Positions 22,290-33,861 of a stretch of 64,000 nucleotides of DNA are shown here, piece after piece (positions within the stretch are counted from its first letter, which is position 1; every line of letters begins with the position of its first letter). The notes under the pieces were generated by a model. It did no database searches and was not told the origin of the DNA. It saw only the letters and a program-made list of their open reading frames with translations. The translations under genes were made by a program, and so were the position numbers. Source of the stretch: Proteles cristata cristata. Lineage: Eukaryota > Chordata > Mammalia > Carnivora > Hyaenidae. Location of the stretch: assembly GCA_017311185.1 (NCBI GenBank), contig JAESUZ010003490.1, forward strand, positions 1,240,001-1,304,000, in the 5' to 3' direction.

Positions 22290-22475
22290 TGTGGTTTGCA
22301 ATGTGATTTCTCTTTTAATTCTCACAACTTATAAAGTGGGCACTGTGATGGTGCCCATTTTTCTTCTGAAGACATCAACTCTAAAAGAACACAGCCGGTG
22401 GGGAGTGAACCAGGAAATTCAGACCCATGTCTTCAGACTTTGAATCCTGTGCTCTCTATACTGCATCACACCTCA
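22290..22475 (-). repeat. MIR-like
   Basis: Pattern of a reverse MIR/MIR3: ttttaattctcacaacttat, gaagacatcaactctaaaag, then a gtcttcagactttgaatcct end. Diverged. Confidence 0.5.
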
Positions 22476-22769
22476 GCAGTGCAATCCATTTATTTGATTT
22501 AACATGGAAAGGTATCTAGACATGGTTACTCCTTGCATTTCAGCTGAGTCAGTTAAAACACACAGACACACATTTACACACATACTCACCAACACACAAA
22601 GACCAACCTCAATACTGGGTCCCCACAGATTAGCCGACCCTACACCCCCATCCAAATAGTGAATAGATGCATTTTCTGGGTTTTACTTGAGCCACATTGC
22701 CACCTTGGGCAATCAGTTACTGCATAAACAAAACAGAATAATGGCTTAGAGAGTTGGTTTAAAGGAGAG

Positions 22770-23345
22770 AAGACAGTACATTGTTTATTATACCATTAAC
22801 CACCATAAAAGAATGTAAAACATGCTACCAAGTAACCAAAACTCCACTTTGGGAAATCTATCTAATAGAGACAAAAGCACAAGTAGATAAGGATGTTTGT
22901 ACAAGACGCTTTATTGCAGCTTTGCTGATTATGGCAAAACTAACTGGCAACAACCTGAGTGCCCACAAGTAGACAAACACTTGGACAAATTATGCTGCAT
23001 CTATAGCACTAGTATTATAAAGGATGAGTAAGAGCCATTTATACTGACCTGGAGAGCTCCATGATAAGTTGAAAGGGAAGGAAGAAAGAAAAGGGAGGAA
23101 AGAGTGTAAAATGATAAAATGTATTTTATGATCCAGTCTGCTGTAAGTGATTCTGTAAAACTCTTTGAGTGTATACATGTACTGTACAGATACTTGAAGA
23201 AAAAAATATGGAAAGAAATATAGGTTGTACCTTCAGAATTTGGACCAGAGAGAGAAGGGAGAGATTATTAACATTTTTGCACACTTCTGAATTATTTGAC
23301 TTGATTTTAAAAAGCATATTTTATTTCTGTAGTTAAAAAAATAAT
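22770..23345 (+). mobile_element. Old L1 3' fragment
   Basis: L1M-like signature in order: tttattgcagctttgctgat, gcaacaacctgagtgccc, acaaattatgctgcatctat, then tatactgacctggagagctc and an A-rich end. No coding capacity remains. Confidence 0.7.
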
Positions 23346-24300
23346 AAAGTAGATCAAGATAAAAATAAGGTAAGGCCAGAATTTTGTCAAGTCTGATTTA
23401 AGCAAAGAGAACTCAAATCCTTCCCCTTACATCCTTAGTTCATCCAAATGCACTCTCTTAATGGGCCCCAGACACCGACATCTGTTTGGAGCAACTTCAC
23501 TCTACTCTCTCCATTGGTTTTTAAAATGGCCACCTCCGTGAGATGTTCCAACTTTAGTTGAGGCACGTCCTCCTCACCCCCACATCTCCCTCCACCCACT
23601 CATACCCAAAAAAGACTTTGGTCCCTGCTTAAAAGGCCAAGAATAAATCCTTTCCACCCCAATTATTCTGCCAATACATCATTCTTCCCTTTTCTCCCTA
23701 ACCTCCAGATGGTGGCCTCTGGAAATGGGGGACTGTGGGAGCAGTGGAATCTCCCTTTCTAAAGGTCTTTACCAAGAGAGAGATCCACATCTGTGGAGGA
23801 TGGCTTGTATTTAAGTGCAGTTAGGACAAGTTAGTTATGGGTGGTTTGCCATCTGGGGAGTGCTGATTGCATGCAGAGCTCAGTGAGAGGGAGAGACAGG
23901 AAATCAGGAGCCCTGGTGGCAGAGCAGATATACACAGATGAAATAACTTGGTAACCTGATGGAGCAATAATTAATCAATTACATGTAAGCACAACTCCTG
24001 GATTACATTTTTGGACCACAAAGCTAGAAGAGAGGAATCTAGGCGAGATAATATGCTAAGTGATGGACTCATGATTCAGAACAATCTAGACTAGCAGATG
24101 TCATTTTGTAGGGATTCAAGTTTTGTATCTAGGTTAAAAATTCCAGAAACAGAATGGGAGAATCTTAGCTGGGCAAAGGATTGTAAAAAAAAAAAAAAAT
24201 GATTTAGACATTTTACTTAATAAGCTCAAATTAGACAAAAGTATAAAAAGCTGCTTAAAAACAGAAAGACCAAAGAAAAGTAGACTAATGCACTCTCCAG
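23346..24300. other. Intergenic non-repetitive sequence
   Basis: No gene or clear repeat seen. A run of 15 A at about 24185-24199 is the only simple sequence. Confidence 0.35.
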
Positions 24301-24304
24301 GTAT

Positions 24305-24415
24305 TTGAATAGAAATAAGCCCATCCATCCCATCATTCACTTGTTCATTCTTTCAATAACAGACATTAATGGAATACCTACTATGTACCAGGCACTGTAT
24401 ACACACGGGTTAAAG
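24305..24415 (+). repeat. L2-like fragment
   Basis: Contains cattcacttgttcattcttt and then aatacctactatgtaccagg, a well-known L2 3' motif. Confidence 0.6.
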
Positions 24416-24669
24416 AGCTCTAATGATTATACAGTCTTCTGTATTCATATTTTGAATCTTATGTGGAATCCAAGGTGTCATGTTTCAGCTTCATTAGCAC
24501 ACTATACAAGGATAGTAGAAAGATATACACCAAGTCATGAATGGAATAGTCAAAGGAATTGAGGTTATCTAGCCAGGGGTGTTAAGATATCCCTACAGTC
24601 AAATATCCGGAAAACTACAGTAATGATTAAATAGGCTGATTCTCTATAGTATCATTTAGGAGAACTATG

Positions 24670-25205
24670 ACTCTGGTAGTTTTCAGCTATGTCCACAAAT
24701 GCTTCTATACTCTTCCCTTCAAAAGGCGTAGTCTAAGCTCTTTCACCTGGAATGTGGGCTGGGCATAGCGACTCACTTCTAATGGAACATGGCACAAGTG
24801 GCAAAACGTGACCTCTAAGACTAGGTCATGAACAGCATTGTGGATTCCACCTTGCTCTCTCTCTTGGACCACTTGCTGTGGGGGAAGCCAGCTGCCATGC
24901 CCCGAGGACACTCAAGCGGCCCTATGGAGAGGTCTACCTGGCAAAAGCCAGCGATGAAGGCCTTCTGCCAACAGCCATGTGATGAAGCCATCTTGCAAGC
25001 TGACCTTCCAACCCCCAGTTAACTCAGAGGACTGCAGCCCTGGCTGAAGGCTTGACTTCCACTTCATGAAATACTCTGAGTCACAAATACCTGGGTACGC
25101 TGTTCCCAAATTCCTGACCATCCAAAACACTGGGAGATAATAAGGGTTGACTCTCTTTAAACTGCTGCATTTTGGAGCAATTTGTTATGCAGCACTAGAT
25201 AACTG
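24670..25205 (+). mobile_element. Ancient LTR-type repeat
   Basis: The closing block (ggagcaatttgttatgcagc, then actagataactggcaa) and the ggaagccagctgccatgcc segment resemble a family of MaLR/ERVL-like solo LTRs that end in this way. A related copy lies at 51915-52440. Exact name uncertain. No viral gene is present. Confidence 0.55.
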
Positions 25206-25209
25206 GCAA

Positions 25210-27255
25210 GGAGATCAATTTAATCTTAACAGAAAAAATTCAAATCATCAGAGTTGTCTAACAGCGGGCTGAATGTGCCACCTGAAGTTGAAGCAGTGAG
25301 TTTCCTGCATTAAACCAGAGGGACCACCACCTCTCAGGGATGCTGTAAAGGTGATGTTTATAGTGGATGCCTGAGGATGAGCTTAGAGCCCAAATTCTTT
25401 GTTCTTCATCTTTAGTCCTCATATTCCAGCCAGCCACTTGATTTCCTGACCTCTACTCCCTTCTCTGGCTAAGAAAGCAAGGTCACCTTCATACTATGGC
25501 AAGGAAACTCTGGGATAATTTTCCTCTAGGTCTTATTTGGGTCTCAACTGGCTTGTCCGCTGCAGGAAGAAACCATTGCTTTGTTTTTACAATGCCATCT
25601 CTGCCATGATTCAGAGACCCACCAAGTGGAAATTGGATCTAAGACATCATCAGTCCTGGATTGCACCAAGAGCACAGTAACCTCTTCAAAGCCCAGTTGC
25701 AGCAGCCAACATTCCCCCTGCTGCTACTGATAATTTGTACCATATTGACTAGGTCACTTAGCATTTGCAAATAGAATTCCATAGCGGCTGGACGTCAAAT
25801 ACACGGAATAGCTCTTCATCAACCTGGAGCCTCTCCACCCACCTTTTAGCCACCAGAATGTCGGGCAGCCCAGGCTGTCCTTACCACCCACATACCCAGC
25901 TCACTGCCCTGTTTCCTGCTAAGGGTAGAGACCTCAGCCACAGCATGCATATAGCTTTTGGGGGGAAGGAGGAGAGTAGGAGATGGATGGGGACTAGGGA
26001 GTCCCAGAGAACAAACACAAGGCAGGTGAAACATGCTCAGGACCTGAAGGATCCAATTAAGCCCAATTCACTGGGACCCAGAGTTTTCCTACCAAATTCC
26101 AGAGGAAACTGAATCGAATAATGTGTGGCTTATTCAGAAACACACATCCCGGTGTTGTTGGGCAAGGCAGGGGCAGTGTGGCGGGGGGCTTAGGCAAGGG
26201 GTGCAGGTGCACCAAAATGAAAACAACAGACTAAAACAACAAGCTCCCTGGCCTGTAAAGAACGGCTCCGTGTTTTGCTGGAGTCCGCGGTCAGAGCGTG
26301 CGTGTATGTATAGGCGGGTTCTTGTGTGCGCTTGCAGCTGGGCCTGGGGGTGGGGAGGAGGGGGCCTTCCCGGGAGGGAGTAAGAACGTGTCTACATATT
26401 TTAAATGGCAATTGCAGAGAAAACCATCAGAGGTCCTCTAACACACATTTGGCACTGCCTTTTGCCAGCTCCTACAATAACTTCTGAATCTCCTCCCTCA
26501 TTTCATAAACATTTTATATACATTTTTAAGTGGGAATATTTTTGCTCATTTGGGAAGAGAGTGCCTTTATGCAGTTGAGCTGGCCTAATTTGTGCCCTGC
26601 ATATTTTTTCTGTGATGGGAAGCTGGAGCAGTGCTGAAATGTGGGGTGGGGGACAGGGTGGGTTGAGATGGGTAGAGATTAGGGCTGGTAGGAGGAAGAT
26701 GGTCCTTTGAAAAAGGAAATTTTGTCATTGTCCTGCTTTGGGTCTGTTCCACACCTTTCCATGGAAAAGCTGTTTAACCTGCTTCAAAAAAAAAAAAAAA
26801 CACATTTGCAGCAACTGGAAGTTATGAGTAAGGGTTGTGTTACTTCTCTATTCGACCTCCACTCTGCACAACTGAACAATTCAATCTCTCTTTCCCCAGC
26901 TTACCTGTGGCATGTGGGGCCTGCTCGGCTTGAATAAACGGCTGTTTATGGATGATAGCATCTGGTATGCCCCTGATGAGGTCACCTTGTTATGTTAAAT
27001 ATTTCTACCTCCTGGTGGAAAACCCGAAGCTCACTGCTCTCAGGACCACCTCTGGCCAGCACAGACAACACAGCACCCCACGCGGGAGCCATACCTCTGA
27101 AAGGCTGGTTAAACCCCTCTGTCAAGTTGAGTCCCTCCTGTCAGGCCTCAGGACCAAAGCAAAGGGCTGCAGCATTGGCCCCCTAATGCCAATATTCATC
27201 TTACCTTACAGGGGCTCTTAACACCTTGCCTGGTGTCTTTGTCATCAGGACATGT
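25210..27255. other. Intergenic non-repetitive sequence
   Basis: No gene supported. The AT-rich block at about 26400-26660 has balanced composition, no repeat signature and no reading frame, so it could be a conserved non-coding element. A run of 14 A lies at 26787-26800. Confidence 0.35.
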
Positions 27256-27259
27256 TGTG

Positions 27260-27600
27260 ATTCTTGCTTTGCTCTGCACTCAACAGGTGAACAAACTGAG
27301 GCTTGAACTTACCCCCAGGCCCCACCTGACATTAGTAGAAGACACAAGAAGGGAGCTCAGGTCTTCCTGGCTTCCAAGTTTATGATTCTCATGCTCTAGA
27401 GTCTGGGAAAAGCAACGTGGAGAAATGAAGGGTCAGAAATGCTGTGTGATCCCATCATTTAATTGCACTGTGCCTCAGTTTCCTCAGCCATAAAAAGTGA
27501 GAGGTGACTCCCTGAATAGGACTATCGAAGGTCAGCTGAGGTCTTAGAGATGACTTGCACATTTATCGAGTACCTCATGTGGCCAGTTTATTGACTGAAT
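27260..27600. repeat. Two MIR-like remnants
   Basis: At 27270-27390 the reverse core is present (caacaggtgaacaaactgag, then gcttgaacttaccccc). At 27395-27560 there is a forward remnant (cactgtgcctcagtttcctc, then agccataaaaagtgagaggt). Confidence 0.55.
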
Positions 27601-27630
27601 GAACTGATGAATTAAAACATGGGTAAACAT

Positions 27631-27852
27631 GGGGCGCCTGGGTGGCTTAGTCGGTTAAGCGTCCGACTTTCGCTTAGGTCATGATCTCGCAGTTGTGGGT
27701 TCGAGCCCCGCGTCGGGCTCTGTGCTGACTGCCAGCTCAGAGCCTGGAGCCTGTTTCAGTCTGTGACTCCCTCTCTCTCTGACCCTCCCCTGCTCACGCT
27801 GTCTCTCTCTCTCTCTAGAAATAAATAAATATAAAAAAAAAAAAAAAAAAAA
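27631..27852 (+). mobile_element. Young CAN-SINE with perfect target-site duplication
   Basis: Nearly consensus-like head (ggggcgcctgggtggcttag, then tcggttaagcgtccgacttt), intact gggttcgagccccgcg, a CT tract, then ctagaaataaataaata and a long pure A tail. The duplication acatgggtaaaca (with flanking A) stands at 27617-27629 and 27853-27865. The clean tail and perfect duplication indicate a recent insertion. Confidence 0.97.
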
Positions 27853-27866
27853 ACATGGGTAAACAA

Positions 27867-29330
27867 TTCTGGGCTCAGCATCTCAAATTAATGCCACTGT
27901 TACTTAGAAGAACCTAATGAAGCCCACTGCTAGCCCCTGGGTTTCTGAACAGAAATGGCAGGTTGGAGGCTATAAATCCACAGTTTCCTATAGGAGGCAA
28001 AGAACTGAAGCCCTCTCGTCCCTGGAACTGTTGACCAACATAACTCCAAAAAGACATGTTTTTCCAATGTTCTTTCAGTAGCTATCCTAGGAGGTGGAAG
28101 AACATGTGAAAAAAAACAAACAAACGGATTTGGTTTCTAAGAAGGTCGGAAAGGCATACCAAATATCTCAGAGCTCCAAGGTGTCTACTCCCAGCAGCTG
28201 TCCACGGTTTTCAGCTGGGGCTCAGAAATGGAGTTCAGGACACCCAGACAAGTAATTCTAACCAGCAGTGCCAGGAAAATATTAGAGTTTAAAAAAATAA
28301 AGCAGAAATTCATTTACTTTTTAAATATATACATGCCTTCCTATAACATCCCTCACACCAAAGAACCCTGGACAAGTCTGCCTTCACCTGACCGGGATTA
28401 GCTATTTCAGAGCTAAATCTATTCATGCCTTGGTTAGCCCAACCTTACAAGCGTCATCCCCAACCTCTTTTTTTCCTCTCAGCGCTCATTTTCTAGCGCT
28501 CACTCCCCTGTGGGTTGAATTGGTTCTATTCCGAAGATGGTGGGGGCGTTCTGCTGTGATGACGCCGTTTGCGGTAAGCAAAGCCTCCAGAACTATTGGG
28601 TCTGAAATCCTCTCCAACCCTGGACTTTAGGCAGCCAGTTCCCCAGATGGGGCAGCCATGGCCTTCTGCCTCCTGCCTTGAGAATCAGCCCAGGGTCGCA
28701 GAAGGAGACTCCAGAGAGCTATTGGGTTAACCAACCAACCATAAACATTACCTCCTCGGTGGGTCTTCAAAGTCTGGGGGAAAGCAAACAAACCACATAA
28801 ATCTTTATCAGGGTCCTTACAACTGCCCTGGGGGAGTGGGGCTCCAAGAAGAGCTGGGTGGTGACTCTGTACAGTGGATAAAAACTATTTCAGTCAGCAG
28901 CACCACAGCCAGAAATGAATTTATTTTTTTCTTTTCTCCTCTGCCCTCCTCCTTAGCTCCATTTCTCCTATAGAAATGACTTCTTTTTGTTATTTGCCAC
29001 CTGGGCACTCCATCATGAGAATCCTTGGTCCTCTGCTGGCTTTATTTCCATTCTAGATAACTGCCCGATAATTCATAAGAAAGGAGAGACTTTAGAGCAG
29101 AAGCTACAATATTTGGAAACCAAGGAAGGTGATGGCCATGTCCATTTTAGAGGGAGACCAGGGTAATGTACCTACTATGAATGGGGTTACAGAGTAGGAA
29201 CTATAAGGTGGCCACTCTCTGCTGAAAACCTTTCAGTAATACACCTTTCCATCCAGGAAAAACTCAAACCCATCAAATTCCCAACCAGATATTCCAATAC
29301 CAGTATTCAAGCTGTCACATCCATCTCTCC
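27867..29330. other. Intergenic sequence without recognised genes
   Basis: Mixed composition. Short frames only, for example 28430-28630 on +, without supporting context. Confidence 0.35.
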
Positions 29331-29334
29331 CAGA

Positions 29335-29548
29335 TTTTTTTTTCTTAATGTTTTATTCATTTCTAGGAGAGAGAGATAGTGTGAGCAGGGAAGGGTCAGA
29401 GAGAGCGGGTGTCACAGACTGAAACAGGCTCCAGGCTCTGAGCTGGCAGTCAGCACAGAGCCCGATGCGGGGCTCGAACCCATGAACCGCGAGATCACGA
29501 CCCAAGCGAAAGTCGGACGCTTAACCGACTAAGCCACCCAGGAGCCCC
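29335..29548 (-). mobile_element. CAN-SINE, reverse orientation, young subtype
   Basis: Reverse complement of the same subtype as the 27631 copy: ctgagctggcagtcagcaca and aaagtcggacgcttaaccga are visible on +. The poly(T) tail is at 29335-29343. I see no convincing target-site duplication. Confidence 0.95.
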
Positions 29549-29559
29549 TCAAATCTCAC

Positions 29560-29900
29560 TTCTGACACTCTCTGGGAACCTGGGCAAGTCATTCCCCCCT
29601 CTCCAGGCTTCATCTTCTTGTTGTAGCAATAGCAGTAGGTAACATTTCTGAGCCCACCTAGTAACTCCACCTTAGCATGTTGCTTAGTACCTTATACATG
29701 TTTTTAAACATGGAATCCTCACCACAAATCTCTGAGGTTTTACAGATCCCATTTTACAGATGAGGAAATTGAGCCTTGGAGAAGTGAAGTAATTCATCCA
29801 AGGTCACGCAAAAACAGGGATTATAGCACTTACTTCATAAATCAGTAAGGACTGAATGAGATAATGTCTGCAACGTGCTTAGCATGATTCCTGGCACCTT
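29560..29900. repeat. MIR remnants
   Basis: A forward scrap (gaacctgggcaagtcattcc) is followed by a reverse core with cccattttacagatgaggaa, attgagccttggagaagtga and ggtcacgcaaaa. Overlapping or tandem MIR copies. Confidence 0.7.
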
Positions 29901-30494
29901 GTAAGCTCTCATTCAGGGAGGGCCCCGCCTCTGGAAATCTTTCCTGAACCCCTGACCTTCCTCCTCCCCCACACTCACCCACCTCTCTACCAGGTCTCTG
30001 CACCCAGGCCCTCACTGGTGTCCCCAACCCAGGAGCAAGTCAGGGCCAAAAGAGTGTCTCACGTCTGCGGTGCCAGTCAGCACCTGGAACATAGTAGGGG
30101 CAGAGTATGTGAGAGTAAAAATAACAAATGAATCAATGAAATATTATGAACAAATGTCTAGTTAGGAGACAGCTTATCCAAAAAAAAAAAAAGTAAGAAC
30201 AAATAATAATAAAATGACTTGTTATAAAGATGGTTGAAGATCCAAAATTTCCTGGAGGAGTCTGTGTGCTAGTGGAAAAATGTACAAAAGGGCACGAGGA
30301 ACGAAGTCATCCTCTTTTTTTAAATACCAGCTTTCGCCATGGTTTTAAGGGCTTCATAGACTTCCCCAGAACGCCCGTGAATCATAGGAGAGAACCCAAG
30401 AGTCCTGAGTCCCAGCCATTCTGACTAACTTTGGCAAACATCCTCCAGCTCCACAGAAGGCGGGCTGATATGGAAACCACACCCATGTCCACCT

Positions 30495-30545
30495 GTACAC
30501 ACACACCCACACACACACATGCATGCACACACATACATCCATGCA
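30495..30545. repeat. Short CA-rich simple repeat
   Basis: CA units with CCA and CATG interruptions. Confidence 0.85.
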
Positions 30546-30721
30546 CAAAGACGTAAATACCATGCCAACAACTCAGTCTCTCGGTATTGACTGAGCACTT
30601 ACTCCATGCAATGCCTACAAAACTCAGAAGAAATGAAGATCCTGATGACCCCAGGACACAGAATATAAATAATGCCTAATCTAGCTGTTGCACTGAGGCT
30701 GCTGGGAAATGAACAAGTTTA

Positions 30722-30757
30722 TTGTGATGATGACAATGATGATGATGATGATGATAA
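30722..30757. repeat. (ATG)n short tandem repeat
   Basis: About ten imperfect GAT/ATG units in a row. Confidence 0.9.
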
Positions 30758-30819
30758 CAGTAAGTAGCTGCCATTTCCTAGATAGGTGTCAGAAAGTCAG
30801 AGTTCCCAGGGATGGGTGT

Positions 30820-30965
30820 GTAGCTTGAAGAAGCATATTCATTCACTCCACAAATATTTCTTGAGCCCCTACTATGTGCCAGGCACTATTCCGGGTAAAG
30901 AGGATAGAATGGCAAATAAGACAAAGCCCCTGGGCTCATGGTGCTTACCTTCTAGCCCTAGAAAT
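30820..30965 (+). repeat. L2 fragment
   Basis: Contains attcactccacaaatatttct, then gagcccctactatgtgccag and gcactattccgggtaaagag, the common L2 3' segment. Confidence 0.75.
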
Positions 30966-31539
30966 TTAAAAATCAGAAATTTGTTTGGAAATGACAACAA
31001 AATATCAAAAAAACTACACAAAGTTGAGTGTGAAATAATGCTTCTCAGTCAGCAGGAATAAACAGAATTTGGTCATTCTATGTAGGGAAAAGAGCAGAGC
31101 GGGTGGCCTTAGCAGTATCTTCTGGGGGTGGGAGGTGAGGGTAGGCAGGCTTGTGTGTTTCTCAAAATACAGGTGTTAAAGGAGGCCTCCCGAAGATAGG
31201 AAGTAAAAGAGGAGTTATCTGACACCCTCAATTTGTAGCCTGGGGATGTTTCTACCAGCAAAATCCCAATTCCTTCACATCCTGAACCTCATCAGCAGGG
31301 TGTGGTGGGAGAGAATCCATTGGCCTGGAAGCCAGAGTGTGATCTCAGGACAATCACTCACCTTTCTTAGTGGCTATGTGATGAGGAGCCTGAGAGCAAA
31401 ACTTCACAAATATCAGAATTTATTATTGTTGTTATTGTGACATGGACTTCAAACTCACCCCCTGCTCAGTCTCTCTCCACTCCAGTCCATCCTCCACCTT
31501 AAGCTTCAGACAAATAATGGCAGTTGACACAGTTAACTG

Positions 31540-31705
31540 TAAAACAACAATAGGCACTATGCACGCATGATCTCATTTTACCCTTGCAGCACCTGACAGG
31601 TATCTGCCTGGTGACCGGCATAAGGTCCCACACCTGGGAAAATGGCTGAGTTGGGCTTTGACCCCAAGACACCAAGCACCTAACCACTAGGCCATACTGG
31701 CCCCC
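31540..31705 (-). repeat. MIR
   Basis: The + strand has aggcactatgcacgcatgat at its start and ctaaccactaggccatactg at the end, the reverse of the MIR 5' region. Confidence 0.65.
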
Positions 31706-32034
31706 TGGGCTTCTAAAAGCACTGCCTAGCTCATGATCTCCTCCAACTCCAGCCCCTCCACCAGCCCAGCTGATGGCCAACTGTTCAAGCGCTCACTCTG
31801 GTTGACCAGATCTCCCTATGAGAATCTGTCATTCTTCTCTGCCTCTAAATATTGTCTTTGTGGCTTCCTGAGTGTCCTTCCTTTAGCCCTCTCTCTTTTC
31901 AAATTTCCAAGACCGACCTCACTTTCTTTCTCTTCCGCATACCTTCCTCCAGCCTCTCTGTCCCTTGCTGAGCTTCATCTTCTCTGAATGTCTACTTCAC
32001 CTTTACAGTCAGTATCATCCAATGTAGCATCTAC

Positions 32035-32200
32035 CTGTCCTCAGCCCTACAGGCATTTATTGAGCCCCTTCTACGTGCCAGGCACAGTATGCAGACCTAT
32101 GAGAGACACTGAAGTGAAAGGATCCTCAAGGGTCCTACAGTCTCTCAGGGGATGGATGACAAGACAGCATGCAAATAACAAGGCAACATAGTGGCAGGTC
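32035..32200 (+). repeat. L2 fragment
   Basis: Contains aggcatttattgagcccctt, then ctacgtgccaggcacagta, like the 30820 copy. Confidence 0.7.
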
Positions 32201-32271
32201 TACTGGCGAGACCCATGCAGCTCCAAATAGGCTCATTCAGTGTCATCAGCTAAGTGCATCTTACACAAAAT

Positions 32272-32308
32272 GAGGCAGTACAAGGTGGAGATTACGAGTG
32301 TGGATCTG
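32272..32308 (+). repeat. MIR, 5' part (split by nested insertions)
   Basis: The MIR start with gagattacgagtgtggatct is cut by the SINE at 32309. It resumes at 35956 with a duplicated copy of agtgtggatctg. Confidence 0.75.
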
Positions 32309-32523
32309 GAGGCTCCTGGGTGGCTCAGTCAGCTAAGCTTCTGACTTCATCTAAGGTCATGATCTCATGGTTCATGGGTTCAAGCCCCGCATAGAACACT
32401 GTGCTAACAGATCAGAGCCTGGAGCCTGCTTTGGGTTCTGTGTCTCCCTCTTCTTTCTCTGCCCCTCCCCAACTTGTGCTCTCTCTCTCTCTCAAAAATA
32501 AATAAACATTAAAAAAATTTTTT
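32309..32523 (+). mobile_element. CAN-SINE inserted in a MIR, tail interrupted by L1
   Basis: The head with ctcctgggtggctcagtcag, the body and a ctctctctctctctcaaaaa tract, then aataaataaacatt and A. Its target-site duplication agtgtggatctg lies at 32297-32308 and, beyond the L1, at 35956-35967. So the L1 entered the SINE's A-rich tail afterwards. Confidence 0.9.
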
Positions 32524-33861
32524 ATCTCAGGGGGAAAGCTCTGAGTTTTTCCACGTTGAGGATGATGTTCGCTGAAGGCTTCTCATAGATGGCTTTGATG
32601 ATGTTTAAGTAGGTTCCTTCTATCCCAACTTTCTCGAGAGTCTTTATTAACAAGGGATGCTGTATTTTGTCAAATGCTTTTTCTGCATCTACTGACAGGA
32701 TCATATGGTTTTTATCTTTTCTTTTATTGATATGATGTATCACATTGATTGATTTGCGAATGTTGAACCAGCCCTGTAACCCAGGAATGAATCCCACTTG
32801 ATCTTGGTGGATGATTCGATTTGCAAGGATCTTGTTGAGAATTTTTGCATCCGTATTCATCAAGGATATTGGCCTGTAGTTCTCTTTTTTTGCTGGATCT
32901 CTGTCTGGCTTGGGAATCAGAGTGATGCTGGCTTCATAAAATGAGTCCAGGAGTTTTCCTTCGATTTCTATTTTTTGGAATAGCTTGAGAAGAATTGGGA
33001 TTAATTCTGTTTTAAATGTCTGGTAGAATTCCCCAGGGAAGCCATCAGGTCCAGGGCTCTTATTTGTTGGGAGATTTTTGATCACTGATTCATTTCTTCA
33101 CTCGTTATGGGTCTGTTCAGGTTTTCTATTTCTTCCCGTGTGAATTTTGGTAGTGAGTGTGTGTTTAGGAATGTGTCCATTTCTTCTAAGTTGTCCAATT
33201 TGTTGGCATATAATTTTTCATAGTATTCCCTGATAATTGCTTGTATTTCTGAGGGGTTGGTTGTAATAAGTCCATTTTCATTCATAATTTTGTCTATTTG
33301 GGTGCTCTCTCTTTTCTTTTGGATAAGTCTGGCTAGAGGTTTGTCAATTTTGTTTACCTTTTCAAAAAACCAACTCTTGGTTTCATTGATCTGTTCAATT
33401 GTTTCTTTGGTCTCTATGTTGTTTATTTCTGTCTAATTTTTACTATTTCTCTTCTTCTACTGGGTTTAGGGCGTTCTTGTTGCTCTGCCTCTAGTTCCTT
33501 TAGGTGAGCTGTCAGATTTTGGACTTGCGCTTTTTCTAATCTCTTGAAATAGGCCTGGAGAGCAATGTACTTTCCTCTTAGGACTGCCTTTGCCGCATCC
33601 CATAGATTTTGAATTGTTGTGTTTTCATTTTCATTTGTTTCCATATATTTTTTAATTTCATCTCTAATTGCCTGATTGGCCCATTCATTCTTTACAAGGG
33701 TGTTCTTTAACCTCCATGTTTTTGGAAGTTTTCCAGACTTCTTCTTGTAATGGATTTCAAGTTTCAAAGCATTGTGATCTGACAGTGTGCATGGTATGAT
33801 CTCTATTCTTTTATATTTATTGAGGGCTGCTTTATGTCCCAGTATGTGATCTATCTTGGAG
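32524..33861 (-). pseudogene. L1 ORF2 segment, inverted part
   Basis: Frames at 33767-33423, 33285-33082 and 33085-32522 together cover the region before and through the first part of the reverse transcriptase domain. Recognisable are a [11 protein letters not shown] segment and [11 protein letters not shown], which carries one catalytic Asp region of the RT. Frameshifts and a stop separate the frames, so no full protein can be made. Confidence 0.93.
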
